Shown: piece after piece, positions 8,479 through 16,026 of the stretch
Numbering within the stretch: the first letter of the stretch is position 1
Layout of the letters: the number at the start of each line of letters is the position of its first letter
NCBI GenBank assembly: GCA_035406685.1
Contig: DAONLM010000039.1
Span: 1 to 17,476, forward strand
Direction: 5' to 3'
Length of the DNA: 17,476 nucleotides
From: DAONLM01 sp035406685
GTDB taxonomy: Bacteria; Spirochaetota; GWE2-31-10; MWDO01
Position numbers and translations under genes: made by a program
The notes under the pieces: model-generated
The model's database searches: none
Told to the model about the DNA's origin: nothing
What the model saw: only the letters and a program-made list of their open reading frames with translations

Positions 8479-8960
8479 TCATATCAAAAATTTCAATAAT
8501 AGCGGTAATCTATTAAGAAATTCAAAATTTTTATTCTTAAAATTAAAAAGCCCACAGAAAATATAATTTTCTAACGCTTCATGTATGTTATTTTTCTTTA
8601 GATTGTCTTTTACTCTTTTAAAACCTCTTACAAAATTCTCAATTTTTTTCTATTACTTCACTCTTAAATCTATCAAATCACACCTTCCCTCTTATTTGTA
8701 ATCTTTTGTTATATCTAACAGAAAATGTTCCGAGTAGTAACTCCATTATTTTTGATAGATTCTTTTCTCTTTTTGGGCTTATAATAAAATGGCAGTGAGT
8801 ATAAACAAATACGAAATTTAGAAGTGAAAATCTAAATTTCTTTTTACCTGTTTTAAAGTTAATAATAACATTTCACGGATGAATAGGGGTTGAAGTTCAG
8901 GTCTGTCCCTATTAATTGTGCAGTTAACATAATAATCTGCACTTTTTTTAATATTCTATT
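8479..8960 (-). pseudogene. Decayed Y1 (HUH) transposase, REP/IS200-like
   Basis: Reading the minus strand from about 8943 gives SADYYVNCTINRDRPELQP, then FIREMLLLTLKQVKRNLDFHF, until a TAA at 8818-8820. Shifting frame there gives FVFVYTHCHFIISPKR, NLSKIMELLLGTFSVRYNKR and RGKV-stop-FDRFKSEVIEK, with TGA (8678-8680) where related proteins have Trp. A second shift near 8641 gives GFKRVKDNLKKNNIHEALE and YIFCGLFNFKN, ending at TGA 8479-8481. This is the Y1 transposase (TnpA_REP/COG1943-like) order: YHV/NR start, HUH site (H-C-H at 8789-8797), SxIMxxL helix, RFKS segment, and the position of YIxxNPVKAGL. At that last site Tyr and Pro appear as Asn, so catalysis is lost as well. A one-base loss in a poly-A run (8943-8949) hides the N-terminus. 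The 5' boundary is uncertain by about 30 bp. Confidence 0.8.
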
Positions 8961-9067
8961 TCTTCTAATAAAAAATCCTTCATAAGAAATTATTTTCTAT
9001 ATATTAATCACAAAATTTATGAAAAAAAATTAAAAAAATTGCCTAAAAACAAAATTATTTAATTTTA

Positions 9068-9100
9068 TTCTTAAATAAAAAATTCTAATTTTTTTAAGAA
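9068..9100. repeat. AT-rich inverted repeat upstream of the ABC operon
   Basis: TTCTTAAA (9068-9075) is the exact reverse complement of 9093-9100. Inner arms AAAATT/AATTTT extend the pairing across a small bulge. It could be an operator, a weak terminator, or chance in such AT-rich DNA. It lies 58 bp before the ABC operon start codon. Confidence 0.3.
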
Positions 9101-9157
9101 ATAAAGATAAACTTCAAAAAAATATTTCTTATTTTAAATTTTTTTTGTTATAAAAGA

Positions 9158-10924
9158 ATGGTCATGAAAAAATCTAATATATTTTATTGGATTAAAGATA
9201 AATTTATATTCTATTTAATAGGTATTACTCTTCTTATAATAGTAGATCTAATTCAGCTATTTATACCTAAATTGATTGGTCAAACCGTCGACGCCTTAAA
9301 GACATTTTCTATAAGTAGTTTTGATATATTGATTTTTGTCTTAAAAATTTTAGGAATCTCTTTTGTGATTTTTATAATTAGAATTTTATGGAGAATTTTT
9401 ATTATGAAGCCAGCAAGAGAGATTGAATATAATATGAGAAATGCTTTGTTTAAACATTTAGAATTATTAAGTCAGAATTTCTACAATAAAAATAAAATTG
9501 GCGATTTAATGGCATACTTTACAAATGATCTTGGAGCCATTAGAATGATGTTAGGTCCTGGGGTGTTAATGGCTGGGGATACTATATTTCTTACTATTTT
9601 TGTTCTTCTAAATATGTTTTTTGTTAACTTAAAATTAACAATAATAGCCATTTTACCTTTTCCAGTTATTGCCGTCGGTGGCTACTTTTTAGGAAAACTT
9701 CTTGACATTAGATATGAAGATAAACAAAAGGCTTTTGCAAAGTTATCAGATTTTACTCAGGAGACTTTTAGTGCTATTAAAATAATAAAGGCATTTGTTC
9801 AAGAACCTTATGAAATAAAAAAATTTTATGAGGTTAATAAAAATAATAAAGAGATAAACATAAAATTAATAAAAACATTTTTACTTTTATTTCCTTTATT
9901 TGAAATGGTAAGTGGAATTAGTTACTTTCTTACTCTTTTATACGGGGGATATCTTACCATAACAGGGGATATCTCTCTTGGATCTTTTATAGCCTTTAAT
10001 CAATACATTGCCATTTTAATGTGGCCCATGATTGGGGCTGGATGGGCTTTAAATATTATATCACAGGGTAATGCATCTTTTAAAAGATTCTACTCTCTTC
10101 TTCAAGAGAAAATAGAAATATCTGATTCTTTTGATAGTATAAGTATAGATTTATCATTTGAGAATCTAAAAAATAATTTGAGTATAAAAATTTCAAATCT
10201 TAATTTTAAATATGAAAATAGTGATAATCTTGTATTAAAAAATATAAATCTTGAAATAAAAAAGAATGAGATTATTGGTATAACAGGTAAGACTGGTTGT
10301 GGTAAATCAACCCTTGTAAATTTACTCACAAGAGTATATGAGCCTTCTGAGAATACAATTTTTATAAATAATATAGACATAAAAAAGATAAAATTGGAAA
10401 GTTTAAGAAATATAATTACCCTTGTTCCACAGGAAAATTTTTTATTTTCTGACTCTATAAAGAATAATATAAATCTTTTTGAGAAAGATATATCTTTTGA
10501 ACAATTAAAAAATATAGCAAGATTGGCAAGCCTTGAGACTAATATAGAAAATTTTAAAGATAAATATGAAACAATAATTGGAGAAAAAGGATTAACTATT
10601 TCTGGTGGACAAAAACAGAGAGTCTCTATTGCAAGGGCAATATTAAGGGACACACCTGTTATTATCTTTGATGACTCATTCTCCTCTGTTGATAATGAAA
10701 CAGAAAAAGAGATTTTACAAAACATTTTTAAATTAAAAAAAGAAAGAATAATAATCATAATTTCTCATAGGCTTTCTTCACTGATAAATTGTGATAGAAT
10801 TGTCTATCTTCATAATGGAGAAATTAAAGAAAGTGGGGCTCATAAAGATCTAATAAAACTAAGAGGTTACTATTATAATCTTTATGAAAGAGAACATATA
10901 GAAAAAAAACTTGATATGGAATAA
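9158..10924 (+). CDS. ABC exporter half-transporter, degenerate-site subunit (BmrC/YheI-like)
   Basis: This 588-residue type IV (exporter) ABC protein has an N-terminal six-helix membrane domain (about 15-300; PKLIGQTVDAL lies at the end of the first helix) and a C-terminal ATPase. Walker A is G377-KTGCGKS-T385, the signature is S482-G-G-Q, Walker B is IIFD505 and the H-loop is H537. The residue after Walker B is Asp506 in place of the catalytic Glu. This is the usual change in the degenerate half of heterodimers such as BmrC or TM287. It pairs with the next gene, 2 bp downstream. The likely role is export of a lipid, drug or glycan-related compound; the substrate is unknown. The start is unclear: ATGs at 9158 and 9164 both lack a good Shine-Dalgarno, and the transcript may be nearly leaderless. 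Confidence 0.92.
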   Translation: MVMKKSNIFYWIKDKFIFYLIGITLLIIVDLIQLFIPKLIGQTVDALKTFSISSFDILIFVLKILGISFVIFIIRILWRIFIMKPAREIEYNMRNALFKHLELLSQNFYNKNKIGDLMAYFTNDLGAIRMMLGPGVLMAGDTIFLTIFVLLNMFFVNLKLTIIAILPFPVIAVGGYFLGKLLDIRYEDKQKAFAKLSDFTQETFSAIKIIKAFVQEPYEIKKFYEVNKNNKEINIKLIKTFLLLFPLFEMVSGISYFLTLLYGGYLTITGDISLGSFIAFNQYIAILMWPMIGAGWALNIISQGNASFKRFYSLLQEKIEISDSFDSISIDLSFENLKNNLSIKISNLNFKYENSDNLVLKNINLEIKKNEIIGITGKTGCGKSTLVNLLTRVYEPSENTIFINNIDIKKIKLESLRNIITLVPQENFLFSDSIKNNINLFEKDISFEQLKNIARLASLETNIENFKDKYETIIGEKGLTISGGQKQRVSIARAILRDTPVIIFDDSFSSVDNETEKEILQNIFKLKKERIIIIISHRLSSLINCDRIVYLHNGEIKESGAHKDLIKLRGYYYNLYEREHIEKKLDME

Positions 10925-10926
10925 TT

Positions 10927-12969
10927 ATGGAATATGAAATTGAGAAAAAAAATTTTGATATTAAGATAATTTTAAGATTGTCAAAATATATAAAACCCTT
11001 TATACTTCAATTTATTTTAGCCTTTATACTTTTGTTGAGTTTAACCGGGCTTCAACTCATTAAACCATTAATAATAGGAAATGCAATAGACAATTTTATA
11101 AATGGGTATAAAAAAAATTATGTTGTATTTGATATACCAATAAAAGATTCTCTTTTTTTAAATGGTAAATATATAAAATATGTGAAGAATTACAACTTTT
11201 ATAACAATTTTGCAAAACTTGTCTATCTTGAAAATTCTTATTTTATATTTATAAATCTAAAAGAAAAAGATTTAGACTTTCTTAATAGTTATGATTTTTC
11301 AAAACTTAAAATAAAAAATTCTATAAATGTAAATGGTTTTAATGGTATAAAATTAACAAAAGAACAATTAAGAATATTAAGAAAAAATGATATTCAGGGA
11401 ATTATCTTTTTATCTTTTATATTTATTTTTGTGATTATTCTTTCTTTTCTCTCTCATTTATTTCAGAATTTTATTCTTGAACTTACTTCACAAAAGATCT
11501 TATTTAATATAAGAAATGAGATATTTGAAAAAATAATTAATCTACCAATGAAATTTTATGATAATACACAGGTTGGGAAACTTGTAACAAGAGTTACAAA
11601 TGATACAGAGACATTGAATGAAATGTTTACAACAGTTATAATCGAGATATTAAGAAATGTAGTTCTTATTATTGCCATTGTAATAATAATGTTTAGACTT
11701 AATTTAACTCTTTCTTTATTATCTCTTTCTGTTTTGCCATTTGTAGTAATTACCACGATTATTTTTAGAAAAGTTGCACGAAATAATTATAGATCTTTAA
11801 GAAAGGCAATAGCAGATATAAATACTTTTTTAAGTGAACATCTCTTTGCGATGAAAATAATTCAACTTTATAATCTTATAAATATTAAATTCAATAAATT
11901 TCTTAAATTAAGTGAAAATTTAAAAAAAATATATTACAGAGAGATTAATATTTTTGCAATATTTAGACCACTTATGTTTCTTTTTAGCATACTTTCAACC
12001 TGTATTGTGCTTTATATCGGTGGCGTAAAAGTATTGAATCTCTCAATATCATTTGGATTATTTTTTGTTTTTATATATTATATTGATAGACTATACGAAC
12101 CAATACAGGATTTAAGTGAACAATTTAATGTTTTGCAATCAGCAATGGCATCTTCTGAAAAAATTTTTGAGATTCTTGATGAAAAAAGTGAGATAATAGA
12201 GATAGATAATCCAGTTGTTATTACTGGCTTTAATAATAGCATTGTATTTAAAAATGTCTATTTTGCATATAAAGATGATGAATGGGTATTAAAGAATATC
12301 AATTTTGAAGTAAAGAAAGGGGAAAAGATAGCATTTGTTGGTGCCACTGGCTCTGGAAAGACCACAATAATAAATCTATTGTTGAGATTTTATGATATTC
12401 AGAAGGGGGATATCTTCATTGATGGCATAAACATAAAAGATATTAAGATAGAATCTTTAAGAAATTTGTTCGGTATTGTTTTACAGGATGTATTTATTTT
12501 TAATCAAACAGTAAAGGAAAATATTTTATTAAACAATTCTTTACCCTATGAAAAATTAGTTGAAAAGTGTAGATATGTCCATGCAGATATTTTTATTGAA
12601 AAGTTAGAAAAAAAATATGATACTATTCTTTCAGAAAACGGGAAAAATTTATCATTTGGAGAAAGACAATTACTCTCATTTGCAAGAGCAATAGTAAAAG
12701 AACCAGAAATCCTGGTCCTTGATGAGGCAACATCAAACATTGATACAGAGACAGAAAAATATATTCAGGATGCCTTAATAAAAATGATAGAGAATAAGAC
12801 TTCTATTGTAATTGCTCATAGATTATCGACAATAAAACATTGTGACAAGATAATAGTATTATCAAAAGGGGAGATTAAAGAGATAGGAACACATGAAGAG
12901 TTAATGAAGAAAAAAGGGATATATTATAATCTTTATAAATTAAATTTTATGCCAGAGGGAAAAAACTAA
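10927..12969 (+). CDS. ABC exporter half-transporter with extracytoplasmic insertion (BmrD/YheH-like)
   Basis: This 680-residue partner of the preceding ABC subunit has Walker A G472-ATGSGKT-T480, Walker B LVLD599-E600 with the catalytic Glu intact, and H-loop H631. Its signature is L575-S-F-G-E579 in place of LSGGQ. Together with Asp506 of its partner this makes one weak and one competent ATP site, as in heterodimeric exporters. Between the first helix (about 24-50) and the second (about 157-182) lies an insertion of about 95 residues rich in Tyr, Asn and Lys. BmrD-type subunits, also near 670 residues, carry a comparable extracellular domain at this place. The insertion explains the extra length. 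Transport substrate is unknown; adjacency to the glycan cluster is suggestive only, because about 800 bp and a dead transposase separate them. Confidence 0.92.
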   Translation: MEYEIEKKNFDIKIILRLSKYIKPFILQFILAFILLLSLTGLQLIKPLIIGNAIDNFINGYKKNYVVFDIPIKDSLFLNGKYIKYVKNYNFYNNFAKLVYLENSYFIFINLKEKDLDFLNSYDFSKLKIKNSINVNGFNGIKLTKEQLRILRKNDIQGIIFLSFIFIFVIILSFLSHLFQNFILELTSQKILFNIRNEIFEKIINLPMKFYDNTQVGKLVTRVTNDTETLNEMFTTVIIEILRNVVLIIAIVIIMFRLNLTLSLLSLSVLPFVVITTIIFRKVARNNYRSLRKAIADINTFLSEHLFAMKIIQLYNLINIKFNKFLKLSENLKKIYYREINIFAIFRPLMFLFSILSTCIVLYIGGVKVLNLSISFGLFFVFIYYIDRLYEPIQDLSEQFNVLQSAMASSEKIFEILDEKSEIIEIDNPVVITGFNNSIVFKNVYFAYKDDEWVLKNINFEVKKGEKIAFVGATGSGKTTIINLLLRFYDIQKGDIFIDGINIKDIKIESLRNLFGIVLQDVFIFNQTVKENILLNNSLPYEKLVEKCRYVHADIFIEKLEKKYDTILSENGKNLSFGERQLLSFARAIVKEPEILVLDEATSNIDTETEKYIQDALIKMIENKTSIVIAHRLSTIKHCDKIIVLSKGEIKEIGTHEELMKKKGIYYNLYKLNFMPEGKN

Positions 12970-13001
12970 AAAGATTGTTTTTTTGTTTAAATGATAATAA
13001 C

Positions 13002-13048
13002 TAAATCTTATATGATTTAAATTAAATTTAATTTTTTTATAAAAAAAT
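13002..13048 (+). terminator. AT-rich palindromes, possible terminator of the ABC operon
   Basis: Three stacked structures follow the ABC operon. A 6-bp stem TAAATC/GATTTA (13002-13019) has a 6-base loop. A perfect 16-bp palindrome spans 13019-13034 and ends in a T run. A perfect 18-bp palindrome of T7/A7 arms spans 13031-13048. The lack of G/C makes a strong hairpin unlikely, but position and T-run suit termination, perhaps in both directions. Confidence 0.35.
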
Positions 13049-13082
13049 ATCAATAACTCTTGCTTTTTTAAAATAATTATTA

Positions 13083-13109
13083 TAAACTATTTTTATATTA
13101 TTCCGAAAA
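13083..13109 (+). promoter_or_regulatory. Candidate sigma-28 (FliA) promoter of the fliS operon
   Basis: TAAACTAT (13083-13090), an 11-base spacer, then TCCGAAAA (13102-13109). The enterobacterial FliA consensus is TAAAGTTT-N11-GCCGATAA. The TAAA core, the exact spacing and the CCGA core all agree. Transcription would begin near 13116, giving a leader of about 30 bases containing the fliS Shine-Dalgarno. Placement before a late flagellar chaperone gene fits sigma-28 control. An overlapping sigma-70-like TTGCTT/TATAAA pair has poor spacing. Confidence 0.6.
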
Positions 13110-13132
13110 TAATTTAGATATTTTAATATCTT

Positions 13133-13138
13133 GGAGGG
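13133..13138 (+). promoter_or_regulatory. Shine-Dalgarno site fixing a TTG start for fliS
   Basis: GGAGGG lies 7 bases before TTG 13146. A longer reading from TTG 13131 would put this site inside the coding region and add residues MEGNV that FliS proteins lack. FliS normally begins M-x-x-x-NPYQQY, which matches the start at 13146. Confidence 0.8.
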
Positions 13139-13145
13139 TAATGTT

Positions 13146-13562
13146 TTGGCTATTAGTAATCCTTATCAGCAGTATAAAAAGACTCAAATAGATACTGCAA
13201 ATCAAGGGAAATTAATTGTAATGCTTTATGATGGGGCAATTAAATTTATTAATATAGCAATTGATTTAATACCATCAAGATCAATTGAAAAGATTCATAA
13301 TAACATTATGAAGGCTCAGGATATAATCAATGAATTAATTACTTCTCTTAATATGGAAGTAGGAGAGATTTCAGAAAAGCTATTTAGTATATATATGTAT
13401 ATTAAAAAGAAGCTAATAGAGGCAAATATTAAAAAAGAGGCAGCCCCACTAATAGAAGTAAGAGATTATTTAATTGCATTAAGAGATGCTTGGGAGGAAG
13501 CTGCTAAAAAGGCCCCAATTGAAAAAAAAGATGATGATGGAGGAGTTAACATTGCAACCTGA
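13146..13562 (+). CDS. fliS: Flagellin export chaperone FliS
   Basis: FliS binds newly made flagellin in the cytoplasm, prevents premature polymerisation and delivers it to the flagellar export gate. From TTG 13146 the protein is 138 residues, the normal size. The N-terminus AISNPYQQYKKTQIDTANQGKL (2-23) and LIVMLYDGAIKFI (23-35) are the diagnostic FliS segments. The helical bundle continues through MKAQDIINELITSLN and the C-terminal DYLIALRDAWEEAAKK. The last 15 residues are charged and variable. It is first in an operon behind a sigma-28-like promoter and overlaps the next gene by 11 bp. The start is an unusual TTG chosen by Shine-Dalgarno spacing and homology. No flagellin gene lies in the window. 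Confidence 0.95.
   Translation: MAISNPYQQYKKTQIDTANQGKLIVMLYDGAIKFINIAIDLIPSRSIEKIHNNIMKAQDIINELITSLNMEVGEISEKLFSIYMYIKKKLIEANIKKEAAPLIEVRDYLIALRDAWEEAAKKAPIEKKDDDGGVNIAT
13539..13545 (+). promoter_or_regulatory. Shine-Dalgarno site fixing a TTG start for the flgN-like gene
   Basis: GGAGGAG, within the end of fliS, lies 6 bases before TTG 13552. The longest reading from 13486 would run 22 codons further into fliS and gives a very basic, Met-rich extension unlike the rest of the protein, so the start at 13552 is preferred. Confidence 0.7.
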
Positions 13563-13983
13563 TTTATTAGTAAAAAAGATAAAAGAAAATCTTTTATCAC
13601 AAAAGGCAAAGTTAGAAAAATACCTTGATATTCTTGAGAAAGAGGAAAATGACATAACAATAAAAGATGCTGATAAACTTCTTGAGCATATCAAAGTAGA
13701 ACAGAACATAATAGAAGAATTAAATTCTTTTAAAAAAATTTTAGAACCTTTAGAAAAAATATACTTTAATCTCCCTTATAAAAAAGAAGATGCTATTTTT
13801 AAATTAAAAGAGAGTCTTAATAATTTATCCACCAAAGTAAAAATAAAAGCAGAGAATAATAAAAAAATGCTTGATATTGAATTAGAAAAAATAAAAGTGG
13901 AATTAAATAAATTAAATAAAAATAGTTTTCAAAAAAATAGTTATGACATCTCAACTTCTAAATTTATAGATATAAATGGCTAA
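13552..13983 (+). CDS. FlgN-like flagellar chaperone (small helical protein)
   Basis: This 143-residue, mainly helical, Lys/Glu-rich protein starts at TTG 13552 and overlaps fliS by 11 bp. FlgN chaperones carry the hook-filament junction proteins FlgK and FlgL to the export apparatus. Support comes from position directly after fliS, size, and the pattern of a long first helix (KAKLEKYLDILEKEENDI), a second helix with HIKVEQNIIEELNSF, and a late helix NKKMLDIELEKIKVELNKL. The tail SKFIDING resembles the conserved ending of spirochaete FlgN-like proteins as I recall them. There is no catalytic motif. FliT-like or an unassigned coiled coil are alternatives. The stop overlaps the next gene's start by 8 bp, so the three genes are translationally coupled. 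Confidence 0.6.
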   Translation: MQPDLLVKKIKENLLSQKAKLEKYLDILEKEENDITIKDADKLLEHIKVEQNIIEELNSFKKILEPLEKIYFNLPYKKEDAIFKLKESLNNLSTKVKIKAENNKKMLDIELEKIKVELNKLNKNSFQKNSYDISTSKFIDING

Positions 13984-15418
13984 AAAAATAAATCTTCAAT
14001 ATTTACTGGTATCTATTATTATTTTTATAATTTCATGTAACTATAAAGTAGTCATAAATACAGATCCAGATGATTCTACTATATTTATAGACAATGTTGA
14101 AATAAAATCGAATGCTATTTTTAAGACAAAAAATAAAGAGATAAATGTTAGAGTAGAAAGAGAAGGTTTTGAAAATTATAATTCCACATTTAAAAATAGA
14201 TTTTTTATATTAAATCACCATAATATAAATCTTATTAAAAAGAAATTTAATGTCTCTTTTGAAACTATTGACAATAGATCTAAAATTTCCATTGATAATG
14301 GAGAATTTACAACTCTACCATTAACAATTGAGTTAGAATATGGTACTCATTATATAAGACTATCGCAGAATGGTTATGCAGATCAGGAATTTGAGACATT
14401 TGTTAATGGAGAAACAAAATATAAATTCAGACATCAGAAAAATATTATATCAGATAAAATAAAATTAATACCTCTCAGTATCATAGACTGCGGTAAACAA
14501 CCAAAACAGGTTAATTTCTCTTTTGATGATAAGTATCTTTTTGTCTCTCTTTTAGATGATTATGGTTTTGATGTGATTAATATAAAAAATCTTTCTCTTG
14601 AACAAAAGATAAAAGTAAAGAATAGTGAGAAAAAAGGTTATGTTGAAGGTCTTTTTATAGATAAATACAAAAGTTTTTTTATATCTCAAATGACAACGGG
14701 TAATATTTATGAATTTGATATTTCTAATATAGAAAATATTCAATATAAAAGAACAATACCAACAAAAGGATTATGGACAAAGGTCATTGCATATTGTGAA
14801 AAAAAAGATCTAGTGGCAACATCTAACTGGTGTTCAAATGATATTTCGATTATTAGATATGATAATGGAGAAGTTATTAGAAAAATCGAAAATATTATTG
14901 TGCCAAGAGGGATAATTTTTTCAAATGATGGAGAATTTCTTTATGCAACAAGTTTTGAAGGTGGACAAATTTTAAAATATAATACCACAAATTGGAATCT
15001 TGAAAATAAAATATCAGATAAAGGTGCACCACGACATATAGTCTTAAACAAGACAAATACAATTTGTTATGTAACTGATATGGCTTATAATTCTCTCTAT
15101 GAAATAGAGACAAAAGATTTTAAATTATTAAATAAAATTAAAGTATATAATAACCCCAATACAGTGGATATCACCCCTGATGATAAGTATCTTTTTGTCT
15201 CCTGTAGAGGCCCAAATAATCCAAACGGATATCTTGAAAGAAGCCTTGAAAACGGTAAAATAGCAATCATTGACTGTGAAAAAAAAGAGGTTATAGGTTA
15301 TATTGAGGGTGGTGCCCAGCCTACGGGTCTTGATATAAGTAATAATGGTAAATTACTTGCTTTCTCTAATTTTCAGGACCATAACATTGAGATATATAAA
15401 ATAGAATATAGTCACTAA
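13976..15418 (+). CDS. Lipoprotein with two PEGA domains and a YVTN-type beta-propeller
   Basis: This 480-residue protein probably sits on a membrane surface in the periplasm. A basic start (MAKKINLQY), a hydrophobic stretch and the lipobox IIS-C21 mark it for lipid attachment. Two PEGA-like segments follow: VINTDPDDSTIFIDN to VEREGFENY (about 26-72), and FETIDNRSKISIDNG to LSQNGYADQEF (about 95-140). PEGA domains are found in surface and cell-wall-associated proteins. Residues 160-478 are repeated blades of a YncE/YVTN-like beta-propeller; FDDKYLFVS and DDKYLFVS, both followed by strand pairs, mark equivalent blade positions. No catalytic site is visible. A scaffold or binding role is inferred. 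It overlaps the flgN-like gene by 8 bp, lacks its own Shine-Dalgarno, and so is probably translated by coupling under the same sigma-28-like promoter. Confidence 0.82.
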   Translation: MAKKINLQYLLVSIIIFIISCNYKVVINTDPDDSTIFIDNVEIKSNAIFKTKNKEINVRVEREGFENYNSTFKNRFFILNHHNINLIKKKFNVSFETIDNRSKISIDNGEFTTLPLTIELEYGTHYIRLSQNGYADQEFETFVNGETKYKFRHQKNIISDKIKLIPLSIIDCGKQPKQVNFSFDDKYLFVSLLDDYGFDVINIKNLSLEQKIKVKNSEKKGYVEGLFIDKYKSFFISQMTTGNIYEFDISNIENIQYKRTIPTKGLWTKVIAYCEKKDLVATSNWCSNDISIIRYDNGEVIRKIENIIVPRGIIFSNDGEFLYATSFEGGQILKYNTTNWNLENKISDKGAPRHIVLNKTNTICYVTDMAYNSLYEIETKDFKLLNKIKVYNNPNTVDITPDDKYLFVSCRGPNNPNGYLERSLENGKIAIIDCEKKEVIGYIEGGAQPTGLDISNNGKLLAFSNFQDHNIEIYKIEYSH

Positions 15419-15429
15419 TCAAATAAACT

Positions 15430-16020
15430 TTAAGGAATTATTTTGCTAAGTAAAAATTTCAATATACCCAATAGAAAAAATATCACAAAACCAGCAATAA
15501 GTATAAGAAGAGCAATTATGATTAAATAAATTCTATCTGCATATCTTGAATTTATCTTTAATAATTTACTTATTCTAATTGCTACAGGATCTATAACAGA
15601 TCTCATTGATGTAACAAAAGGATTATAAGTATAAGGTGCAAAAATATTTACAAAAAACAATACAATAGTAAATATAAATAAAACAGTTAAAAAAATAGAA
15701 ATGATTGATTCTACTATAAAGAATAAAATATCAAAAATATAAAATAATGAAATAATTCTATGATTTATCATTAGATCAAAGATTATTTTATTTAAAATAT
15801 GAATTAATAAAAAAGGAACAATTATAGAGAGATCCAGAAATCCCAATCTTAAAAAAGGAAATCTCTTTCTAAAAAAATTGAAAATAGGATCAGTAATTTT
15901 ATTTAGCCAATAAACAATCTTTAAAGGAGGCAAAACAAGCCAGGATAATATTATTCTTATAGTCAAGATAAGAGATATAGTATTTAAAATAGTAATTAAA
16001 AAAGATCCTATTAAAGCCAT
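15430..16020 (-). CDS. Tandem YggT-domain integral membrane protein
   Basis: This 196-residue membrane protein has two YggT-family units. The first (about 5-85) contains LILTIRIILSWLVLPP, ITDPIFNFFRKRFP and LDLSIIVPFLL, the classic YggT pattern of helix, SW, TDP, RxxxP and DLSPI. The second (about 115-190) repeats it with VNIFAPYTYNPF, VIDPVAIRISKLL and a final hydrophobic pair of segments. YggT proteins are linked to osmotic tolerance in E. coli, and related proteins occur near cell-division genes in Gram-positives and cyanobacteria, but no activity is established. An alternative start at 16050 would overlap the upstream gene. ATG 16020 follows GGAG at 6 bases and leaves a 14-bp gap. It is the second gene of the operon with the cyclase. 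Its stop lies 11 bp from that of the converging lipoprotein gene. Confidence 0.82.
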   Translation of the reverse strand: MALIGSFLITILNTISLILTIRIILSWLVLPPLKIVYWLNKITDPIFNFFRKRFPFLRLGFLDLSIIVPFLLIHILNKIIFDLMINHRIISLFYIFDILFFIVESIISIFLTVLFIFTIVLFFVNIFAPYTYNPFVTSMRSVIDPVAIRISKLLKINSRYADRIYLIIIALLILIAGFVIFFLLGILKFLLSKIIP

Positions 16021-16026
16021 TTTATT

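Larger units (their letters stand above)
8355..9157. other. 803-bp gap between glycan and ABC genes
   Basis: No intact gene is present. The middle (8479-8960) is the minus-strand transposase pseudogene described separately. The left 124 bp show nothing firm. The right 197 bp are nearly pure A/T with an inverted repeat at 9068-9100 and should hold the promoter of the ABC operon. A possible -10 (TATAAA, 9149-9154) lies just before the start codon with only a poor -35. Confidence 0.6.

Noticed and set aside
10102..10758. Long minus-strand open frame (218 codons) inside the first ABC gene
   Set aside because: It is antisense to the Walker A, signature and Walker B motifs of a clear ABC ATPase, and its product is a low-complexity Phe/Ser/Ile-rich string.
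13486..13551. Upstream in-frame extension of the flgN-like gene starting at ATG 13486
   Set aside because: It lies wholly inside fliS, gives an atypical basic Met-rich leader, and would place the strong GGAGGAG Shine-Dalgarno inside the gene.
14525..15202. Identical stretch of about 23 bases (near 14525 and 15179) considered as a mobile or recombination repeat
   Set aside because: Both copies encode the same blade motif DDKYLFVS in the beta-propeller gene, so shared protein structure and codon use explain it.
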